Part shown: positions 31,804 through 40,100 of the stretch, in pieces
How positions within the stretch are numbered: position 1 is the stretch's first letter
Layout of the letters: each line of letters starts with the position of its first letter
NCBI RefSeq assembly: GCF_036898825.1
Contig: NZ_JARUND010000002.1
Location: forward strand, 1,674,001-1,738,000
DNA length: 64,000 nt
From: Streptomyces sp. B21-083
GTDB lineage: Bacteria; Actinomycetota; Actinomycetes; Streptomycetales; Streptomycetaceae
Direction of reading: 5' to 3'
Program-made: the position numbers and the translations under genes
The notes under the pieces: generated by a model
Seen by the model: the letters and a program-made list of their open reading frames with translations, nothing else
Database searches by the model: none
Told to the model about the DNA's origin: nothing

Positions 31804-33189
31804 GTGGCGGACGACGGTTTCGATTTCAGTCCCGGGGCGCAGGTGCCCCTGTCGGGCTCCGCGGGCCAGACGGCGGCGACCTTCGCGCTGGCCTCGGCGG
31901 CCTACCGGGAGGACGACGAGGTCACCAAGATCCTGGAAGCCGACAACGAGTGGCACCAGTCGACGGTCAAGCCTCCCCGAGGCGCCCTGGGGAAGATCTT
32001 CCGGCCCAAGCTCGGTGAGGCGTTCTCCCGCGCGGTGATCGACCGCATGCTGGGCGCCGGCCGCAAGCCGCTCATCCAGTCCTTCGGCACCGAACCGCAG
32101 GTCGTCGTCGAGCACGCCCTCGCGGCCCATCGCATCCGGCGCGACCGCGACAACTGGCTCTCCGCGGTGATGGTGCTGTGCGGGGTGCTCTTCCTTCCCG
32201 GACTCCTGCTGTGGCTGCTGGTCTTCGTCGGCCGCGCGAACGTCGCCAGGCGCGCGGACAAGCGGGCCTCCGCCCTCGCCACCACCCTGCTGGTCGCCGT
32301 GGGCGCCTTCGCCGTGATCTTCCTGGTCAAGATGCCCTTCACCGGCTTCTGGGCCTGGTACGCACGCGCGTGCGTCGTACTGCCGGTCGTCGGCTGGCTG
32401 TGGGCCAAGCGGATCTGCGAGCGCACCGCGCAGGACCTCCGCGACCGCTGGGCCGGCCTGCTGGCCGGTGGTGGCGTCGGCGCCAAGATCCCCGAGGCGG
32501 TCCCCGGCAGCCCCGGCGAGACCGCCGCCGAACACCTGCGCAAGGAACTGGCCCGGCTCAGCGCCGAGCAGCAGTCCAACGCCGTCTTCTACGCCGGCCC
32601 CAAGGGCATACTCGGCATGGGCACCCGGTGGGGCAGCTGGCAGCTCGCCGAGGAACTGGTCCCCCGGGACGCGGGCAAGGAGATCCACCCCTTCCGCAGC
32701 TGGGACGTCATACGTTCGATCCACGACAAGCTGCGCATGCTGGAGCGAGGCCCGCTCAACACCGGCGGGTTCACCAAGCCGACCCTGAAGCACTGGATCG
32801 TCACGCCCGTCGGCGAGGGCGCCAAGGAGGTCTCCCGGCCCAGCGGCACGGACGTGGACGCGTACCAGATCAAGAACCACGCGATACAGGACATCTGCAA
32901 CAAGCAGCAGTTCGGCAGCGGTCAGCGGCACTACCTCGGGGTTCAGTGGACGCTCTGGGACGGCCAGTTGATCATCACGATGCTCATCACGGTCACCGTG
33001 CTGCACGAGACCCTGCGCATCGAGGTGACCGGGCACGCGCTCGGCCCGGTGCACTCCCTCTTCACCAGCAAGCCCGCGGCCAAGGAGAAGGAGGTCCAGA
33101 AGTCGGTCAGGTTCTGGGAGACACGTAAGGTCAAGCTGCCCTGGTCGACGCGGACGAGGTCGTGCGGCTCGCCGCGCGGGCGCCCCTGA
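31804..33189 (+). CDS. Hypothetical membrane protein, N-terminal part, apparently frameshifted
   Basis: 461 residues as read, from a GTG with GAGGGGG upstream. An N-terminal soluble segment (about 110 residues) is followed by hydrophobic helices (SAVMVLCGVLFLPGLLLWLL; LATTLLVAVGAFAVIFLVK; ACVVLPVVGWLWA). A soluble region and another hydrophobic strand (LIITMLITVTVLHETL) follow. The last 15 or so residues (WSTRTRSCGSPRGRP) are Arg/Ser-rich and out of character. Adding one C to the CCC at 33139-33141 joins the frame to the ORF ending at 33470, reconstructing about 555 residues. No family was recognised. Confidence 0.75.
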   Translation: MADDGFDFSPGAQVPLSGSAGQTAATFALASAAYREDDEVTKILEADNEWHQSTVKPPRGALGKIFRPKLGEAFSRAVIDRMLGAGRKPLIQSFGTEPQVVVEHALAAHRIRRDRDNWLSAVMVLCGVLFLPGLLLWLLVFVGRANVARRADKRASALATTLLVAVGAFAVIFLVKMPFTGFWAWYARACVVLPVVGWLWAKRICERTAQDLRDRWAGLLAGGGVGAKIPEAVPGSPGETAAEHLRKELARLSAEQQSNAVFYAGPKGILGMGTRWGSWQLAEELVPRDAGKEIHPFRSWDVIRSIHDKLRMLERGPLNTGGFTKPTLKHWIVTPVGEGAKEVSRPSGTDVDAYQIKNHAIQDICNKQQFGSGQRHYLGVQWTLWDGQLIITMLITVTVLHETLRIEVTGHALGPVHSLFTSKPAAKEKEVQKSVRFWETRKVKLPWSTRTRSCGSPRGRP

Positions 33190-33470
33190 CCTGGTACCCA
33201 CCGCTGCTGAACTGGCTGGGTGGCTCACTGGCCCTGCCGGAACCGTTCGGCCTGCGGCACTCGTGGGCGGACCAGCCGTGGCGCCACCGCTTCATGGCCG
33301 ACGACGCGCTGCGGGCGGCCACACCGGTGCTGCGGGTCGTGCACGCGGCGGCGATCAAGGTCCTGGAGGAGAACGGCGTGGACACCGAGAAGTTCGGCAC
33401 CCGGTCGTCGTTCCTCAGCACGGCGGTGCAGGACCCGATGCCGCGCAAGGCGGACGTCTACGACGCGTAG
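33141..33470 (+). pseudogene. C-terminal remainder of the frameshifted membrane protein
   Basis: Frame continuing the preceding protein after a one-base shift: LVDADEVVRLAARAPLTWYP, then LNWLGGSLALPEPFGLRHSW and ending MPRKADVYDA. Codon use is normal for coding sequence here, and there is no credible start codon with a ribosome-binding site, so it is best read as the displaced C-terminus of the gene beginning at 31804. Whether the shift is real or a base-calling loss in a C-run cannot be told from one sequence. Confidence 0.7.
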
Positions 33471-33522
33471 GCCTCCGGCGGTTGGGCAGTTGGACGGTGC
33501 GGGTCGGTCGGGGTGGGCGTCA

Positions 33523-33594
33523 CTGGGGGCTGCCGCCCCCAGACCCCCGCTTCGGCCGGAACGGCCTCGTCCTCAATCGCCGGACGGGCTGAGT
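33523..33594 (-). repeat. Dispersed intergenic repeat, copy B
   Basis: Lies in the convergent gap, starting 25 bp past the HIT gene stop when read on the minus strand. It carries the CCCGTCCGGCGATTGAGGAC module and then the CTGGGGGC-loop-GCCCCCAG hairpin (33523-33542), in the same order as copies A and C. Confidence 0.75.
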
Positions 33595-33619
33595 GGGCCT
33601 CTGCGCCCGTCAGATCGCC

Positions 33620-34177
33620 TCAGCCGTCACTTGGTGGCGGCCATGCCTCCGCCAGCATCTTTCTTGTGTCGCCCAGTAGTTGGGGCAGCACCTTGGTGTG
33701 GCCCACCACCGGCATGAAGTTGGTGTCGCCGCCCCAGCGCGGGACGATGTGCTGGTGCAGGTGGGCCGCGATACCCGCGCCCGCCACCGTGCCCTGGTTC
33801 ATCCCGATGTTGAACCCGTGCGCCCCGGAGGCCCTGCGGAGAGCCGTCATCGCCTGCTTGGTCAGCTCGGCCAGTTCGGCGGTCTCGGAATCCGTCAGGT
33901 CCGTGTAGTCGGCGACATGCCGGTACGGCACGACCATCAGATGGCCGCCCGTGTACGGGTACAGATTCAGCACCGCGTAGACCTGCTCGCCGCGCCGGAG
34001 GATGAGGCCGTCCTCGTCGGACTTGGCCGGGATCGAGCAGAAGGGACAGCCGTCGTCGGCCCCCGGGCCGGTCGGCTTGTTCTCGCCCTGGATGTACGCC
34101 ATCCGGTGAGGCGTCCACAGGCGCTGAAACGCGTCCTGCGTCCCGACTCCGATCTGCTGCTCCGGCTCACTCGTCAT
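33620..34177 (-). CDS. HIT-family nucleotide hydrolase/transferase
   Basis: 185 residues from the ATG giving MTSEPEQQIGV. The HIT signature HLHQHIVPRW contains the H-phi-H-phi-H triad. Upstream are DDGCPFCSIPAK with a possible metal-binding Cys pair, YPYTGGHLMVVPYRHV, and GFNIGMNQGTVAGAGIAAH. This is the actinobacterial type resembling mycobacterial Ap4A phosphorylase/HIT proteins, acting on nucleotide phosphoanhydrides; the exact substrate cannot be read from sequence. Confidence 0.9.
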   Translation of the reverse strand: MTSEPEQQIGVGTQDAFQRLWTPHRMAYIQGENKPTGPGADDGCPFCSIPAKSDEDGLILRRGEQVYAVLNLYPYTGGHLMVVPYRHVADYTDLTDSETAELAELTKQAMTALRRASGAHGFNIGMNQGTVAGAGIAAHLHQHIVPRWGGDTNFMPVVGHTKVLPQLLGDTRKMLAEAWPPPSDG

Positions 34178-34596
34178 GCCATGCAGCATATTGCTTCGCC
34201 CATATCGAGCGTGTCGCCGGGGCACACACGGAGGCACCCGCCGCCAAGCCGGCGAAATGGACCAGGTCCGACGCCGGACGGCTCCTCTGCCGGGCTGTGC
34301 GGCCGGCCGCCGGGCGGTCTTCTCGCTCGACTACGCGGCGCGTCGGCGACTCAACGCAGAGGGCCCCGGTTCGTACGCACCCACCAACTGGACACCCTCT
34401 TCCTGCTGCTGCCCCTGCTGCACCGGCGCCCGCGTGGATCGTGTACGCCGGGCTGGCGGCGACGCCGTGTGGTGGACCGGCGCCACCCTCGCGGCCGTCG
34501 GCGTTCTCGCGGGAGGAGGAGCCGGCGCGGGACGGGCCCGGGACGGCGAGGGGCCCCGGGGGAAGTGCCTTCCCCCGGGGCCCCGACAGTTCTCGA
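34178..34596. other. Gap between HIT gene and thrS; possible gene remnant
   Basis: About 420 bp without an intact gene. Plus-strand frames carry short hydrophobic pieces in different phases (AWIVYAGLAA at about 34429, AVWWTGATLAAVGVLAGGGA at about 34467, LDTLFLLLPLL at about 34387). This would fit a decayed small membrane protein, but chance cannot be excluded. The thrS terminator lies at the right end. Confidence 0.35.
34550..34584 (-). terminator. thrS terminator
   Basis: A perfect 16-bp stem (GGGGCCCCGGGGGAAG with its complement) closing a 3-nt loop, 12 bp past the thrS stop. There is no T-run, as usual for this genome. Confidence 0.8.
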
Positions 34597-36576
34597 TCAG
34601 ACCTGCGCCCGCTCCTCCACGACCTTCGCGATCTTCGCGAGGGCGTCCGCGAAGGGGATGCCGTTCTCCTGGGAACCGTCCCGGTAGCGGAAGGACACCG
34701 TGTCACCGTTCATGTCGTCGTCGCCGACGATGACCATGAACGGCACCTTCTGCTTCTGCGCGTTGCGGATCTTCTTCTGCATACGGTCGGACGACGAGTC
34801 CACCTCGACCCGCAGCCCCTGCTTCTTCGCCTCCGCGGCGAACTTCTGCAGATACTCCACGTGCCCGTCGCCGATCGGGATACCGACCGCCTGGACCGGC
34901 GCCAGCCACGCCGGGAAGGCACCCGCGTAGTGCTCCAGGAGCACGGCGAAGAACCGCTCGATCGAGCCGAACAACGCGCGGTGGATCATGACGGGCTGCT
35001 GCTTGGAGCCGTCCGCAGCCGTGTACTCCAGGCCGAACCGCTTGGGCTGCTGGAAGTCGACCTGGATGGTGGACATCTGCCAGGAGCGGCCGATGGCGTC
35101 CTTGACCTGGACGGAGATCTTCGGACCGTAGTAGGCGGCGCCACCCGGGTCGGGAATCAGCGGGAGGCCCTGCTTCTCGGCCGCCTGGCGCAGCGCGTCG
35201 GTGGCCTCCTCCCACTCCTCGTCCTCACCGATGAACTTCGGGGAGTCGTCGCGGGTGGACAGCTCCAGCTCGAAGTCGTTCAGGCCGTAGTCGCGCAGCA
35301 GGTCGAGGACGAAGGTGAGCAGCGAGTCCAGCTCGCTCGCCATCTGGTCCTTGGTGCAGTAGATGTGCGAGTCGTCCTGAGTGAAGCCGCGGGCGCGGGT
35401 CATTCCGTGCACGACACCCGACTTCTCGTAGCGGTATACCGTGCCGAACTCGAAGAGCCGCAGCGGAAGTTCACGGTAGGAGCGGCCGCGCGCCTTGAAG
35501 ATCAGGTTGTGCATGGGGCAGTTCATCGCCTTGAGGCGGTAGTTCTGTCCGTCGAACTCCAGCGGCGGAAACATCGCGTCCCCGTAGTTCGGCAGGTGCC
35601 CCGAGGTCACGAAGAGGCTTTCCTTCGAGATGTGCGGGGTGTTGACGAACTGGTAGTCCTCGTCCTCGTGGCGCTTGCGCGAGTAGGTCTCCATCTCCCG
35701 GCGGACGATGCCGCCCTTGGGGTGGAAGACCGCGAGGCCGGAGCCCAGCTCCTCCGGGATGGAGAAGAGGTCCAGCTCGGCGCCGAGCTTGCGGTGGTCG
35801 CGCTTCTCGGCCTCGATCAGGAAGTCCAGGTAGGCCTTCAGCTCCTCCTTGGTCGGCCACGCGGTGCCGTAGATCCGCTGGAGCTGCGGGTTCTTCTCGC
35901 TGCCCCGCCAGTACGCGGCGGCGGAGCGCATCAGCTTGAACGCCGGGATGTTGCGAGTGGTGGGCAGGTGGGGACCGCGGCAGAGGTCCTTCCAGCACAA
36001 GTCGCCGGTCTTGGCGTCAAGGTTGTCGTAGATGGTCAGCTCGCCACCACCGACTTCGGCGTCCGCGCCGTCGGCGGCCTGCGCGGCATTGCCCTTGAGG
36101 CCGATGAGCTCCAGCTTGTACGGCTCGCCGGCGAGCTCCTCGCGGGCAGCGTCGTCGGTGGTGACCCGGCGGGAGAACCGCTGACCGCGCTTCTGGATCT
36201 CCTGCATCTTCTTCTCGATGACCTTGAGGTCCTCGGGGGTGAACGGGTTCTCGACGTCGAAGTCGTAGTAGAAGCCGTCCTTGACCGGCGGGCCGATGCC
36301 GAGCTTGGCCTCCGGGAACAGTTCCTGTACGGCCTGGGCCATCACGTGGGCGGTGGAGTGGCGCAGGATGTTGAGGCCGTCCTCGGAGAAGATCTCGACC
36401 GGCTCGACCTCCTCGCCGTCCGCCACCGCGTACGCGAGGTCCTTGAGTTCTCCGCCCACGCGCGCGGCGACGATCGAACGTTCGCCGGCGAAGAGGTCGG
36501 CGGCCGTAGTCCCCGTCGTCACCACGCGCTCTTCCCGCTCGGAATCGCGATGGATGATCACACGGACGTCTGACAC
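34597..36576 (-). CDS. thrS: Threonyl-tRNA synthetase
   Basis: Class II synthetase, 659 residues from the GTG giving [19 protein letters not shown], with AGGAGAG a few bases upstream. TGS domain at the N-terminus, then the editing domain with [18 protein letters not shown] and [13 protein letters not shown]. The catalytic domain includes [35 protein letters not shown] and [17 protein letters not shown] (zinc ligands Cys and two His in these motifs). The anticodon-binding domain is at the C-terminus. The frame is open upstream, but the extra sequence is not ThrRS-like. Confidence 0.98.
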   Translation of the reverse strand: MSDVRVIIHRDSEREERVVTTGTTAADLFAGERSIVAARVGGELKDLAYAVADGEEVEPVEIFSEDGLNILRHSTAHVMAQAVQELFPEAKLGIGPPVKDGFYYDFDVENPFTPEDLKVIEKKMQEIQKRGQRFSRRVTTDDAAREELAGEPYKLELIGLKGNAAQAADGADAEVGGGELTIYDNLDAKTGDLCWKDLCRGPHLPTTRNIPAFKLMRSAAAYWRGSEKNPQLQRIYGTAWPTKEELKAYLDFLIEAEKRDHRKLGAELDLFSIPEELGSGLAVFHPKGGIVRREMETYSRKRHEDEDYQFVNTPHISKESLFVTSGHLPNYGDAMFPPLEFDGQNYRLKAMNCPMHNLIFKARGRSYRELPLRLFEFGTVYRYEKSGVVHGMTRARGFTQDDSHIYCTKDQMASELDSLLTFVLDLLRDYGLNDFELELSTRDDSPKFIGEDEEWEEATDALRQAAEKQGLPLIPDPGGAAYYGPKISVQVKDAIGRSWQMSTIQVDFQQPKRFGLEYTAADGSKQQPVMIHRALFGSIERFFAVLLEHYAGAFPAWLAPVQAVGIPIGDGHVEYLQKFAAEAKKQGLRVEVDSSSDRMQKKIRNAQKQKVPFMVIVGDDDMNGDTVSFRYRDGSQENGIPFADALAKIAKVVEERAQV

Positions 36577-36698
36577 CGGTCTCTCCTGACTGCAGGTGGG
36601 TGCGGCGCCATACCGAGAGCGCGCGCAAGGGAGGATCGTACCGACCTGGGCCCGCCCTCCGCGAAACAGATACCGGGAAGCCCTCGGCACCACCGCCC

Positions 36699-37922
36699 TC
36701 AGTCGTCCCCGCTGCACGCCTCCTCGAAGAAATCGAGGTTCTCCTGCAGCGACTTCATCAGCCGGTCCCGCTCCGCCTCGTCCACCTGTACGGGTACGAC
36801 GCCGGAGGCCTGGGTCAGCCGGCGGAAGCCGCCCCGGCTCTCCAGCCGGCCGTGCACCCGCACCGGCAGCCCGACCAGGTGCGCGTGCCCGGCGATCCGG
36901 TACGCCTCCTCGTCCAGCGTCATCCGGACGTGCGGGATCTCGGCGCCGGCCAGCACCCGCAGACGTACGGCGCCTTCGCCGCGCGGCCCCGACCTGCGCA
37001 TCCGTACCACGGTGCCGGTGATACGGACCGGCACCGACGGCTCCTCGCGCAGGTACCGCGAGCCGGCCGCGCGCAGGGCGGGCAGATCCCCGGGTGAGAA
37101 CTCGACGGGCTCGGGGCGGGCCGAGCAGCCTTCGGGGACCCGCGCGCCGGGTGCCCACTCGACGGCGATCCGGGCGCCCTCCGTACCGCGCACCAGGCCG
37201 ACGAGGGCCTCCGTCAGTTCATGGCTGACGCCTGCCTCGACGGCGCCGTCGAAGGCGTCCATGCCGCCGGTGGCCCGGTGGTAGTCGATGGCCTCGCGGG
37301 CCGCGTACAGGGCCTGGTGGAGCCGCACGGCGAGGGGGCGGCCCGTGCCGACGGGGACGAACGCGGTGAGGCTGCGTCCGGCGGGGGCGGCGCCGACGAG
37401 GACGTGGTCGAGGAGGGCGTCGGCGGTCCTGCGGTGGCGGGCGCCGTAGTAGCCGGCACGCGCGCGCGTGGCGAGCGCTCCGGCGAGCATCATCCGGCGG
37501 GCGGCCGAGCGCAGTTGCTCCTCGACGGGCCAGGATGCGACGCCGGCGGGGCCGGTCGGGACGTCACGCCACCAGCGGATCTCGTCACTGGGCACCGCGA
37601 GGGCGACGAGCACCTCGCGCGCGGCGGGCGATCCGCTGCGGGCCAGCGCTACGAGGGCCTCGCCGAGCAGGTCGTCACTGTCGGGGAAGGCGCGGCTCTC
37701 GGGCACGAGGAGGCTCGTGCCGGTGCCGCCGGGCCCGGGTGGGGTCCAGCGGCCGTACCGTCCGACGGCTCCCCCTCGTCGCTGCCAGCCGTGCCGGCGC
37801 AGGAGGGCGCCGAGCACGGTGGGGTCGACCTGCTCGAGGGCGGGCGGTTCGTCGTGCCAGGGGGCGTCCACAGGGTGCGGGCGGACGGGCCGCAGGGGCT
37901 CCTCATTGGGCCGGTGCGTCAC
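36699..37922 (-). CDS. Hypothetical protein paired with DUF4365 protein
   Basis: 407 residues, no recognised family. The N-terminal half is mixed and helical ([40 protein letters not shown]). The middle has [20 protein letters not shown] and [20 protein letters not shown]. The C-terminal third is beta-rich, resembling an OB-fold-like strand pattern ([56 protein letters not shown]) and ends in an acidic tail. The GTG overlaps the DUF4365 stop (GTGA), so the two proteins are made together. A nucleic-acid-related role is only a guess from the partner. Confidence 0.8.
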   Translation of the reverse strand: MTHRPNEEPLRPVRPHPVDAPWHDEPPALEQVDPTVLGALLRRHGWQRRGGAVGRYGRWTPPGPGGTGTSLLVPESRAFPDSDDLLGEALVALARSGSPAAREVLVALAVPSDEIRWWRDVPTGPAGVASWPVEEQLRSAARRMMLAGALATRARAGYYGARHRRTADALLDHVLVGAAPAGRSLTAFVPVGTGRPLAVRLHQALYAAREAIDYHRATGGMDAFDGAVEAGVSHELTEALVGLVRGTEGARIAVEWAPGARVPEGCSARPEPVEFSPGDLPALRAAGSRYLREEPSVPVRITGTVVRMRRSGPRGEGAVRLRVLAGAEIPHVRMTLDEEAYRIAGHAHLVGLPVRVHGRLESRGGFRRLTQASGVVPVQVDEAERDRLMKSLQENLDFFEEACSGDD

Positions 37923-38485
37923 GGTCTGCCTCCCGTCCCGACCCGCGTCATGATCTCGCAGAGCGCGCGGTCGTCGAAGATGCGTGAGGTCGGTATCCGC
38001 ACGGTGGTCCGGTGCCGGCCGGTGACGCGCTGGCCGGCGAGGTTGATCCAGTAGCAGCAGTGCCGCAGATCGAGGCGGTCGTGGCCGGCGCGCAGCCAGT
38101 CGTCCTGCGAGCGCGGTACGAGCATCACGACCAGGATCTTGTGCACCGAGACCGGGGTGCGGGCGAGCTTCGCCAGGTGGGCGTTGTCGAGCGTGAAGGA
38201 GAAGTACGGGCCCGGCGGGTTCGGTGCGATCTGGTACGTGCACTTCAGCTGGACCTTGATGGTGACCTCGTCGTCGACCGTGTGCCCGGGGGAGCCGTGG
38301 CTGACGTGCCAGTCGATGCCGTTGTCGGGGAACGGCTGGGACAGCGAGCAGCCGGCCGCCGCGGCGACAGCGTGCAGATAACCCACCTGCAGGGTCTCCA
38401 TACAGGCGGTGGTGGCGAGGGTGCCTCGATGGGGTGCCGTGCGCTCGGGCAGCAGCCCGCCCCGTTCGGGCTGCGCTATCGCCAT
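37919..38485 (-). CDS. DUF4365 protein (PD-(D/E)XK-nuclease-like)
   Basis: 188 residues from the ATG giving MAIAQPERGGLL, with GGAAGG about 9 nt upstream. It contains the DUF4365 pattern: GIDWHVSHGSP (conserved Asp) followed by VTIKVQLKCTYQI, where the QLK resembles the (D/E)XK catalytic strand, then KILVVMLVPRSQDDW and CYWINLAGQ. DUF4365 belongs to the PD-(D/E)XK superfamily, whose members are often restriction or repair nucleases. It is translationally coupled to the 407-residue protein and divergent from a DnaQ-type exonuclease, a context fitting DNA metabolism or defence, not proven. Confidence 0.8.
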   Translation of the reverse strand: MAIAQPERGGLLPERTAPHRGTLATTACMETLQVGYLHAVAAAAGCSLSQPFPDNGIDWHVSHGSPGHTVDDEVTIKVQLKCTYQIAPNPPGPYFSFTLDNAHLAKLARTPVSVHKILVVMLVPRSQDDWLRAGHDRLDLRHCCYWINLAGQRVTGRHRTTVRIPTSRIFDDRALCEIMTRVGTGGRP

Positions 38486-38653
38486 GACCAAATGCCTTCC
38501 AAGACGGACGAATTACCATGACAGGCCACTGAAGTGCGTAAACCTGTACCTCTGTTGTCTCCTTCCGGCGTACGGCGCAAACAGCCCGGGTATCACCAAA
38601 CGGGCAGAAGACGGTGCGTCAGCTGCCGTGGGTGAACGAGGAGTTGCATAGGT

Positions 38654-39379
38654 ATGACGTGCTGGTACGAGGGCCCTTTGGCCGCGTTCGACACGGAGAC
38701 CACGGGTGTGGACGTCGAGACCGACCGGATCGTGTCGGCTTCAGTCGTGGTCCAGGAAGGTCCGGCCGTCCGGCCGCGGGTCAGCCGCTGGCTGATCAAC
38801 CCGGGTGTGCCCGTGCCCGCTTCGGCGACGGCGGTGCACGGGCTGACGGACGAACATCTGCAGCGCAACGGCCGCTGGCCGTCCCCTGTGGTGGAGGAGA
38901 TAGCCCGGGCGCTGGCGGAGCAGGCGGCGGCGGGCCGCCCGCTGGTCATCATGAACGCGCCCTTCGATCTGACCATGCTGGACCGGGAGTTGCGCCGCCA
39001 TCGCGCCTCGTCGCTCGACCGCTGGTTCGAGTCGACACCGCTGCTGGTGCTGGATCCCCGGGTCCTGGACAAGCACCTGGACCGCTACCGAAAGGGCCGC
39101 CGCACCCTCACGGACCTGTGCGCGCACTACGGCGTCACGCTGGAGGGCGCCCATGACGCGGCGGCGGACGCGATGGCCTCCCTGGAGGTCGTACGGGCGG
39201 TCGGGCGCCGTTTCGCGACCCGGCTGGAGCGCCTCTCCCCCGCCGAACTGCACACGCTCCAGGCGGTGTGGCACGCGGGGCAGGCGCGCGGCCTGCAGGC
39301 GTGGTTCGCGAAGAGCGGTACGCCGGAGGCGGTCGATCCGGCGTGGCCACTGCGTCCGGAGATGCCGGCGGCGGCCTAG
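38654..39379 (+). CDS. DnaQ-like 3'-5' exonuclease (DNA polymerase III epsilon family)
   Basis: 241 residues. The DEDDh exonuclease motifs are visible: Exo I AAFDTETTGVD, Exo II in VIMNAPFDLTML, and Exo III HDAAADAMASLEV. PASATAVHGLTDEHL is also characteristic. The stand-alone protein lacks a polymerase or UvrC-like fusion, so it is probably a repair exonuclease rather than the replicative proofreading subunit. GAGGAG lies 11 nt before the ATG. It is divergent from the DUF4365 pair. Confidence 0.9.
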   Translation: MTCWYEGPLAAFDTETTGVDVETDRIVSASVVVQEGPAVRPRVSRWLINPGVPVPASATAVHGLTDEHLQRNGRWPSPVVEEIARALAEQAAAGRPLVIMNAPFDLTMLDRELRRHRASSLDRWFESTPLLVLDPRVLDKHLDRYRKGRRTLTDLCAHYGVTLEGAHDAAADAMASLEVVRAVGRRFATRLERLSPAELHTLQAVWHAGQARGLQAWFAKSGTPEAVDPAWPLRPEMPAAA

Positions 39380-39408
39380 CCGTACTACAGCTGTACGACG
39401 GCATGAAA

Positions 39409-39439
39409 AAAGCCGGTCCGTCGATGACGGACCGGCTTT
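39409..39439. terminator. Bidirectional terminator, tRNA-Val / exonuclease gene
   Basis: A perfect 14-bp stem AAAGCCGGTCCGTC with a 3-nt loop. On the minus strand it is followed by a run of T residues (GGCTTTTTTC), making a classical intrinsic terminator for the tRNA; it also ends the plus-strand exonuclease gene. Confidence 0.88.
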
Positions 39440-39446
39440 CTCCCGG

Positions 39447-39518
39447 TGGGCGATACTGGGTTCGAACCAGTGACCTCTTCGGTGTGAACGAAGCGCTCTC
39501 CCACTGAGCTAATCGCCC
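39447..39518 (-). tRNA. tRNA-Val (anticodon CAC), copy 1
   Basis: 72 nt with full cloverleaf: acceptor GGGCGAT/ATCGCCC, D-arm GCTCAGTGGGAGAGC, anticodon stem CTTCG/CGAAG with loop TTCACAC giving CAC, T-arm ACTGG TTCGAAC CCAGT, discriminator A. CCA is not encoded. Identical to the copy at 47268-47339. Confidence 0.97.
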
Positions 39519-39531
39519 GGGAACGCACCGA

Positions 39532-39561
39532 ACAATACAGGTCCGGGCGGCCTTCGTTCAA
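39532..39561 (-). promoter_or_regulatory. Probable promoter of tRNA-Val copy 1
   Basis: On the minus strand TTGAAC (39556-39561), an 18-base spacer and TATTGT (39532-39537) lie 14 bp upstream of the tRNA, resembling a housekeeping-sigma promoter. Confidence 0.5.
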
Positions 39562-39562
39562 A

Positions 39563-39597
39563 CCGCTTCGTTCAGGCCGCTTCGTTCAGGCCGCTCG
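39563..39597. repeat. Short tandem repeat next to SRPBCC stop
   Basis: The 14-base unit CCGCTTCGTTCAGG occurs twice in tandem with a partial third copy, spanning the SRPBCC stop codon and adjoining the tRNA promoter; a further TTCGTTCA lies just before. Confidence 0.6.
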
Positions 39598-40032
39598 GAG
39601 GTGTGCGGCCAGTCCGCGGCGTCCCGCGCGCATCATGAGGGTGTGGTTGGCGCGGAAGAGCGGCCGGCCGGGCACGGCGAGGCGGCGCATCAGCGGCTTG
39701 GTGACGTCTACCTCCTGGTCGTAGTCGGCCTGGGTGCCGGAGCCGACCGCGGTGAGTGTCCAGCGCGCCCAGCCGTCGAGGTCGCCGGTCATGGCGATCT
39801 CCAGGACTCCGGCCGCCGGATCGCCGCGCACCTCGCGCGCGGTGAAGGTCAGGTCGTAGGGAAGCAGGGAGCGGATGCGGATGACCCCGCTGGTGTCGTC
39901 GATGCGGTCGACCGCGCGCACCTGCGGCCACCAGTGGGGGTAGTCCTCGGCCTGCTCCAGGGCGTCGTACACGGCGGCCAGGGGCGCTGCCAGGGTCCAG
40001 CGGGCGCGGAAGCGGTAGTGACTCCAGTCCAT
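39586..40032 (-). CDS. SRPBCC-family (START-like/polyketide cyclase) protein
   Basis: 148 residues. The pattern WTLAAPLAAVYDALEQAEDY PHWWPQV is the typical entry strand and helix of SRPBCC proteins, with RSLLPYDLTFTAREVRGDPA, TGDLDGWARWTLTAV and a long C-terminal helix (MRAGRRGLAAHLRAA). These bind hydrophobic ligands; no ligand or catalytic residue can be assigned. It lies between tRNA-Val copy 1 and the rhamnogalacturonan-lyase operon. Confidence 0.85.
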   Translation of the reverse strand: MDWSHYRFRARWTLAAPLAAVYDALEQAEDYPHWWPQVRAVDRIDDTSGVIRIRSLLPYDLTFTAREVRGDPAAGVLEIAMTGDLDGWARWTLTAVGSGTQADYDQEVDVTKPLMRRLAVPGRPLFRANHTLMMRAGRRGLAAHLRAA

Positions 40033-40100
40033 GGGTTGGAGTGTGCCCCCGTGCCCGCCCTCACCGCGCGTCGCGGGGCGGGGGCGGGCACCGGTGTCCG

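Noticed and set aside
36577..36698. T-box or attenuator leader upstream of thrS
   Set aside because: The gap is only about 120 bp, and no specifier stem-loop or T-box core was recognised.
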